From the NCBI GenBank assembly GCA_009823395.1, contig CM020510.1, positions 9,685,273 to 9,749,272 on the forward strand: a stretch of 64,000 nucleotides of DNA, written 5' to 3'. This document shows, piece after piece, positions 57,164 to 64,000 of this stretch; positions within the stretch are counted from its first letter, which is position 1; each line of letters begins with the position of its first letter. A model generated the notes under the pieces. It did no database searches. It worked only from the letters and a program-made list of their open reading frames with translations, and was not told where the DNA came from. This DNA is from Thamnaconus septentrionalis. Lineage: Eukaryota > Chordata > Actinopteri > Tetraodontiformes > Monacanthidae. The position numbers were made by a program, and so were the translations under genes.

Positions 57164-58871
57164 CGCTTGTTTTTCATAGAAATTCTATTTGAACGTTTTG
57201 ATGCTAGATTTAATTCACAATTTCAGTGCCGCCTCTCAACTTGTTCCATTCAGGGCTCAGATGTTAAATTGAAGGAAATGCCGCAGGGCCAGTCATGCAG
57301 ATTAGACGTGTAAGTACTTGTGGGCTCATTTTGCTCTCAATGAATCATCCACGTCCTGCTTGACGTACTCAATGACAGAGAGAGAGCTAAAAGACAAAAT
57401 CCTGTGACCATACGTATTACACTGTTACATGATACTTCCACTATCAGTGATTGGAATTGTGGGAAAATGCTACAACTTAAAGTTTCACCTTGTATAAGGT
57501 AGTTTGCGTACACCTTCAGAGTGGTAATTGTAATAGATCAGAGTCTCACTTTGATATATCGTGCATCTGTGTAGCGTGTCTCGCCTCCGTCGAGAGATGC
57601 AAAAGTCAGCTAATGCTGACAGGAAGTGGCTGCTGTGAAGGTAGCATGAGATGTGCAGCAGCACGTTGTTGATGTCATCAGGGAGGAAGTCACACGGAAC
57701 GTGCCACCAGATTCTTTGGCCTCTTCCTCTTTGAGTGTTTCCTCTGTTTTTTTTTGTCATTGTCTCAGTGGGACAGCAATATAACTATTTTTGTTTTTGT
57801 TTACAATCTTGACTGCAGGGATAACTGGACCTTGTGACCAGATGTGAGAACACAGTGGTAGTCCAGTCAAGACCGATATGTCAGAGGTGTTGTGGGGTTC
57901 TGAGGTATCTGTAAGTGCCTCCTGTGACTTCACAAGAGGCTGATTTCCCAAAGGAGGAGTCAGTGATAGAAGTGAAGGACATTTTTACTTTCAGCCTTGA
58001 GACACATATTGCAAAAGAAATTTGGCAAAGGGATTTTTTCACTAATGGGGTCTTTCAATAATTCATCCAAAGGGGATCATTTAAGAGCCTTTACATTTTG
58101 CACCAGGAAAGTGTGCCGCCGAGAAATGTTCCCAGCCAATGTTGCAGGCCCCGAACATGCATCCGTGAAAGACGTCTGGCCGGGGATATCCCCGTGTTAC
58201 CAAGTTAAACTGGGGTGCCGAGTGTTTTAAATAGAACGGCTCAAACACCGACCCCACCCTCCCCCGGGCGGCAGGTCAGCCCCTACGGACGCAGGCCACC
58301 ACAAAGGCACCCGGCGTGGTGCGCACACTGCATCTTTATCCGGGCCGAGGGGGCGGCGGGGCCCCCCGACCCGGTCGATCAAAAATATCCCCGCGCTACA
58401 GGCGCAGCTCTGTGCATTTACAGAGTCACATTGTGCCGAACACAGTAACGCATGCACATATTTTAGCATAGTGAGCTCTGACGGCACAACCCGGTCCCTG
58501 TCTGCACGCTTGGAGCTGCGTGTCTGTGCGTAATCGGCTCAGCACGCTAGAGTTGCCGCTTCTCTGCTGCTGCTGGGATTCATTTTTTAATTCATAAAAG
58601 TTGCAGTCAACAAATCAGCCCCCAAACAGAGAGCGAAAGTGTTCACAGCGGGACACTCGTACCTGACTGTGCGCTGACACAGTGGCACCGGGGTTAAAAA
58701 GCTAAGTGAAAAGACATCCAATTGAAATGAAGCATTTAGCAATCGTTGTTGCAGTAGATCTTTTGGAGCGGATAATCTGTGAGAGGTGAAGTTAAAAGGC
58801 TTTGTTGGACAAAGAATGTTGGTGATGAAGCTGCAGGACAGGAGGGGAAAAGAGCTAGATGACAACTGTAA
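56655..58871 (+). other. foxo1 intron 1, after the retroviral remnant
   Basis: Contains a (TA)n run at 57104-57162 and a CpG-rich block at about 58130-58400. No exon is recognised. Confidence 0.4.
57104..57162. repeat. (TA)n microsatellite
   Basis: About 30 TA units. Confidence 0.96.
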
Positions 58872-59060
58872 CGATGGATGGATGGATGGACGGACGGACG
58901 GGTGGATGATGGATGGACAGATGAATGGATGGATGGACAGATGATGGATAGATGGATGGATGGACAGATGGACGGATAGGCAGATGAATGGATGGTTGGA
59001 TTGTTGGACAGATGGAAGTGTGGATGGATGGATTGATTGATGGATGGATGGATGGATGGA
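58872..59060. repeat. GGAT-type tetranucleotide minisatellite
   Basis: Degenerate GATG units with GACG, GACA and GATT variants over about 190 bp. Confidence 0.93.
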
Positions 59061-62000
59061 ACAGGATGACTCCAGCGGACTGTAGGATTAATTATAGACT
59101 CACCCACTAAAAACCGCATACAGCATATTGTTTACAGCCTCCTGCAAAAAATCTCCTTTCCAACTTCCTGCTGTTGGTCCTTCCACATTTTGGACATGGC
59201 CATGAGGTTGTAACAGATTATCGAGAAGCTGAGACCAGCGAATACGGAGGAGTAGTAGCGATGACTTATTTTTTTTTGCCTGATGATGATGATGATGGCG
59301 GGGGGTGGCTGCCGACTGTAGCTGGCACGTAGATGCGTTTCGGTGTGAAGATGCTCACTCACAACAACAGCAAGTCATAAATGAGAAAGCGGTGCAGGTG
59401 GGGGTCTCCTGAGATCTTTCCCCGTCGCTGGAATCCTGCTGAGAAAGCCCTACCTGGCCGAGGGGCCTCACTCTCTTTCCTTTTTCCTCTTGTTTTGCCC
59501 AGTCAGACTCGGGAGTTTTGATTAGGAAGTGGCGGCTCTTGAACCTCACTCCGCCGTGTTTTTGCGCTGGAAAGCAGCAGCAGCATCGGTGGGATCAGTA
59601 TCAGGAGCGAGCAGCTCTTCCTGTGCGCACACAATGCGGCAGGAAGTTCGCTAATAGCCTCCCTCGCTCAGGCCAAACCTTGTCACACTATCATCCAGTG
59701 ATAAAGGAGCCCGAAGTGTCTGCGGCCTTGCTGCTCTCCTTGCCCCCCCCCCCCCAAAGGACCACATACAGACTAGCTATCGTTGTTCGCAGAGAGAGAG
59801 GGAAGAAAACAATCAATCTGAAGTTTAACCAGCCGTCTTCCGCTCTGGCTTCCAGGTTCAGCTGTGTTTGTGTTTGCCTTGGACGTCTTTGCAGGGAGGG
59901 GGGGAGCTGCCAAACTGGCATCAATAAACATTTTTATACAAACTGTCCTGTGTACGACCGACGGCGTCGGGCCCCCCCTTTTTTTTATTATCTGCGATCA
60001 TCATCATGTATCTCCGAGGCCAACAGATTGCCGTTTTTCCAAGAGGTACTTTCCTGGAAGTTATGGACTGCCACATGGTCTCATAGAATTAAAAAAAAAG
60101 TAAGAACTGGAAGCGCTCCACAATGAGGCCTCGGTGTCCGGGGCTCACCCGTCTTTCTTTCTTTTTTTTTTTTCCTTGCCAAATTGAGTTATTGGAAGTT
60201 GACATCAGCGGGGAAAGAAAGGGATCCTTTCTGCTGCAGCCAGAGTGCGCGATCAGCTGGAAGCCAGTAGTTTCCATTGCACTGCATCCCAGAGGGGGAA
60301 AGCCAATGAAAAAAAGGGACGATGGCAGAGTTGAAGACAAGGAAGCGGATGGAGATGGCCTATTAATGGACTCCACTGTGCCCCAGTGTCAGTTTCCATT
60401 TTTAATCGGAGGTCTTTTTTTAAAAGACAAACCGTGGCGAAACAGACTTCTTATTATACCTCCCCGCCCCCCGCTAACAGTGACACGTTTATACTTTCCC
60501 GACCGTTCTGAACCTGAGGCGCTCGCGCTGTGTTTCCTGCTGCTAAGCAACATTAATGACAACGGACCTTTTCTTTGGGACTATTTTAATCAAAACCAAA
60601 GGTAAAAATAGCGAGGGAAAAAAAGGGGGGCTCGAGGCCGTGCGCTTCCTTTTTGCCCCGCTTTGTCTTCCCACCGCCTTTCACAATCACCGCCGTCTTG
60701 ACTGCGGCAAATAGGTCAGCCATTATTGCTGTTCACTTCAATTCTGCTGCTAATGATAGCTTATCGCACCGCAAACACATGAAGTCATCTCGGCGTGCTC
60801 CTATTGCCTTTGCAAATGTCTTGCTGTGTTTTTTTTTTTACTTTTATACGCGCTCGCATGTTTGCATAAGAACGACGGACATCGAGCGGCGTGACAACCA
60901 GCACACCCAGTGGAAAAAGTGGGTTTGTTTTGAATTGCGGAGAATTAAAAGTCATTACCCTGCACATAAGGCCGATTTGTCCGTAATTGAATAACGACTT
61001 TCTTACTGTTGGGGCCAGCGATTCATTTTTTTTATTTCCAACGGAGCAGAATTCAGTTTATTAAAATAATTCATGAAAACGCCCCCTCCAGCTTTTTTAC
61101 ATTTATGTTTAGAAGGGAAACTTTTTAAATGTCGAATTAAAGCGAAGCGCGTAGAGCAGTACTCATTAATTTTCCACCAGCACTTTTTTTAAACGCAGAA
61201 TACAAAGCACTGTAATTCGCAAAGTGAAGTAGAACCGGGCTGGTAGATTTGAAGACACGTCTTTTTCTGCCTTTTCGAGAGGCTATTTAAAGTCGGGTTT
61301 ACTCAGACTATCTTTAGCCGAGAGGTAACTATAAAAACAGCCATTACCTCTGCTAACCCTGTTGCTCACGTCTGCCCTGCTGTCTGCCCGGCTCCAGCTC
61401 GGATCAATGTGATCCGCTGATTAGCCACAGGAGCCTCGGCTCCTTTTCAGATCAACCGCATCAGCCGGGTTCAACCTTCGGGGTCGCGGACAGCACGTCA
61501 GGCGCTGAGGGTCAAACAACCCCACCGCCGCCGCGACTCACTCCTTTGTCGATGCCTTCACGGAGTGAAAGAGCGGCGGTCCAAACCCCCCAAACGTCGC
61601 TCGCCGCCGGCGCCTCACCGGGAGCTGCGAGCCCTCGACCTCGTGCTGTTGTTAAGCAGGCCAACCTGCTGAGCTGGTGTTAGACTAATAACGGGTTGAC
61701 ACGTTTTTCTGTGCTAACCACACTCCTCGAACTCAACCAGACTCAGCAGAAAGCTCCAGACATGACCGGGCTAAAGCTTTAGGGCCTCTTACCCCCCCGT
61801 CGGTCGGGCGAGGCGGGCGAGCGACACACTCCGTAGGTCTGTTCTCTTCTTAGCCGCAGACGTTACATAGAAAATAGCCGGTTACCTTTCTGTTTCGCGA
61901 GAGCGCGCGCGCACGTCCGCCCGCCTTTCTCTGACGTCGGGAGGGAGCGATGAGGACGGCACCTTTTGCCTAATGAGTTCGGTGGAAACAGCGCACGCAC

Positions 62001-62655
62001 ACACAAAAAAACGCACCGTTTTCACCCTAATTGGCTGCACATCTCTGATAAAAGCAGTGCGAAAGCGCTCGCGTGGGTCGCTAACCTGCTGCACGCCTCC
62101 GAGCATCAAAGGGGAAGCACTGCTACTCTTTGTATCTGGAGCTATGTGGGCTTTTTGCAGCTGAGGTTTCACTTGTGGCTTCACTTGATTCAGAGCAGAC
62201 CTGCAAGAACGGGCGGCCACGGCGGCGCGCACTTCTGGGGATTTTTTTTCTTCTTCTTTTTTAATAGAGTAGTTGACATTTGAGTCGTGCACAAGGACGT
62301 CAGCACCTTTGCGAGCGCGCCGCGCCTGCCTGAAAGAAAAGAGGTGCAGGGCGAAGGAACGAGGGGGAAAATAATGCAAAGGAGGGAAGGAAGGGAAGGA
62401 GGAGAGCTTCACCAAAACACTGCGGCCTTTCTTTGGTTTTCGCCAGAGAGGAAGTTTCAGCCGGCACGCCGTGTTCTCTGCTGATCCTCCCCTGGCGCAC
62501 ACAGCCACCTTCTGTCCCCGTTTCTTCAGCAACGTCCGCTCGTATCGTACAGGACGCTCGCAGCCTCACGAAGCCCCGGCGGATCAGCCGCGACCCCCGT
62601 CCACTGGTGCAGTTTCACCTCGGCCAGTCACACAGTCACTTGTTATAATAATAAT
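59061..62655 (+). other. foxo1 intron 1, distal part with CpG-rich block
   Basis: 59500-60650 is mixed sequence with poly-C and poly-T runs. From about 61370 to 62600 CpG density rises, with GCGCGCGC and CCGCCGCC stretches, like a CpG island. No forkhead exon 2 or other known exon is seen. Confidence 0.4.
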
Positions 62656-62772
62656 CCATCCATCCATCCATTTTCTATACCCACTTCTTCCCAGGCTCAG
62701 GGTCACGGGGATCTGCTGGAGCCTATTCCAGCTGTCATAGGGCAAAGGCAGGGTGACACCCTGGACAAGTTG
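62656..62772 (-). mobile_element. SINE tail fragment
   Basis: Only the 3' part of the SINE family is present: CCAT repeats, then 'agggtcacggggatctgctg' and 'gacaccctggacaagtt'. It is more diverged than the other copies. No target duplication is seen. Confidence 0.85.
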
Positions 62773-63135
62773 CACATTTTATTGACGGAGAGCTTTTCAA
62801 AGTTCTATAAAACACTTTACAGCAAAGGTTTAAAACCAATCAGAATAAGATTTACATTAAAAACACTCAAAAATATACAAACTAGCAAATCAAATGCAAT
62901 TTACAGTGAAATACAATGAAAACAAGGAGGAAATATCAGTGGCAGTTAAAAACAGGTGAATAAGTAAATAGGAAGTATTAGAACTTTAGCTAACCATTAA
63001 ATACAGAATGTAATAGAAGTGTTTTGAGTCATGATTTGAATGACGGCAGGTCAGTGCATTGGCGGATGTGTGTTGGGAGTGAGTTCCAGAGGGTGGGGGC
63101 TCTGTCCCCCCGGGTTTTGTGACATAATAAAGCCT
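62773..63135 (-). repeat. Dispersed teleost repeat of uncertain class
   Basis: Joined to the SINE tail. On the minus strand it ends near CCGTCAATAAAATG. The phrase 'gagttccagagggtggggg' with 'ctctgtccccccgggtttt' is one I recall from dispersed teleost repeats. No coding frame remains. Confidence 0.45.
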
Positions 63136-63383
63136 CAGGTTTGGTCGGGGGGGGGGGAATATGCGACCCCCTCGACCCCCACTCTGCTTACGTTGCCGCA
63201 GCTCCACATTCCATGGCTTCTTTTTTTTTTCCCCCTCCTCCTCTGCCTCACGACGGCCGCGCTTCCTGTGGTGCAGGAAGTCAGCTCTGCTTCCTGTCAC
63301 AGTCCCCTTTCATGTGGTCACTTCCTCGTGTTTTGCCCGTCGACTCACAGAGCCGCAGTCGTGTTTTCCCCCCGCGGCGAGCT

Positions 63384-63428
<45 letters not shown>

Positions 63429-64000
63429 GACCGGCAGCAGTTATCGCCGGCCTCACGCGGCAGCCTTCGCCGATGCTTCGGCGTCTGCTGGCTTTCACAA
63501 CACACTGCGCTGTAGCTGGTTTAAAAGTCAGAATTTCACATGCCGCTGTTTTCATTTCCAGAATGCCCCGTCCTTCCAAAATAGTGCCATTGTCCAAACT
63601 GTCTCAACCATTTTTTTTTTTTGTTACGGGTTTTTGCGGAAAGAAACAAAAGGCTCTCCTTTTTTCAGACGAGACAGTGTTATTGTCATAGTTTCATACA
63701 AAACAAGATAGGACCGCAGTCCGCTGCAGGCGATCAGAGTTCAGTTCAGTGAATTTTTAGGCTCCGTAACCTTGATGAGGAATGTTGATTGTGACGGCTG
63801 GCTGGCTGGCTGGCTGGGAATCCTGCCTTTACTGTTTCCTAAGAGATACTAGCGCGTTGGCTGTGATTACGGCTGAACTTTGTACGCGGTGATTAGCTGG
63901 AATGTTGAGATTAATGCTCACTGTGCACTGCCAGCGATATATTTTGTATCACGGAGAGTCTGTGATTTCAAAGAATACACTTTGAGCGACTGTGATTGCT
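63136..64000 (+). other. foxo1 intron 1, end of window
   Basis: Contains (CAGG)n at 63384-63427 and (GGCT)n at 63798-63818. No exon is seen up to the window edge. Confidence 0.4.
63384..63427. repeat. (CAGG)n microsatellite
   Basis: About 11 perfect tetranucleotide units in a GC-rich setting. Confidence 0.95.

Noticed and set aside
45882..64000. foxo1 exon 2 within the window
   Set aside because: No frame carries the conserved continuation starting NSIRHNLSL, so exon 2 lies beyond 64000.

Overview
This window is chromosomal DNA from a ray-finned fish. It shows split vertebrate genes with GT/AG introns, teleost-type tRNA-derived SINEs, DNA-transposon MITEs, a degraded endogenous retrovirus and many long microsatellites. 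No bacterial genes, operons or CRISPR arrays are visible. Gene calls come from my reading of exon translations and splice phases and from recalled vertebrate proteins; no database search was run.

Layout: (1) 1-14540 is non-coding, with a ~610 bp CT repeat, one SINE, a CpG-rich block with a possible slc7a1 leader exon, a TA repeat, a hAT MITE with intact 8-bp duplications, and a full-length SINE with 10-bp duplications. (2) 14583-19412 (+) is a complete cationic amino acid transporter gene, slc7a1-like. It carries two adjacent alternative versions of one exon, of the kind known from SLC7A2 (CAT-2A/CAT-2B). (3) 24107-37272 (+) is mtus2, a microtubule and EB1-binding coiled-coil protein in 14 coding exons (1149 codons before the stop), with a novel-looking five-copy decapeptide repeat. 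(4) 39967-42542 (-) is a complete 7-exon stomatin-family gene, stoml3-like. (5) 45228-45881 (+) is the first coding exon of foxo1. It ends inside the forkhead domain, and the rest of the window (about 18 kb) is foxo1 intron 1.

SLC7A1, MTUS2, STOML3 and FOXO1 all lie on human chromosome 13q (recalled), so the four genes form a conserved synteny block. That supports the paralogue names slc7a1 rather than slc7a2, and mtus2 rather than mtus1. mtus2 and stoml3 converge tail to tail; stoml3 and foxo1 are head to head about 2.7 kb apart. The genes do not form one pathway: arginine/lysine uptake, microtubule plus-end binding, a membrane scaffold, and an insulin-responsive transcription factor.

The foxo1 intron holds a 1.8 kb minus-strand endogenous retroviral remnant (54856-56650). 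It has LTR ends, a 4-bp target duplication, an 18-nt tRNA-Trp primer-binding site and an eight-copy 41-bp tandem array, but no protein-coding region. The same intron has a 5'-truncated SINE with a perfect 12-bp duplication and a CpG-rich block near 61.4-62.6 kb. The strongest candidate for something undescribed is the alternative exon pair inside a CAT-1-type gene.
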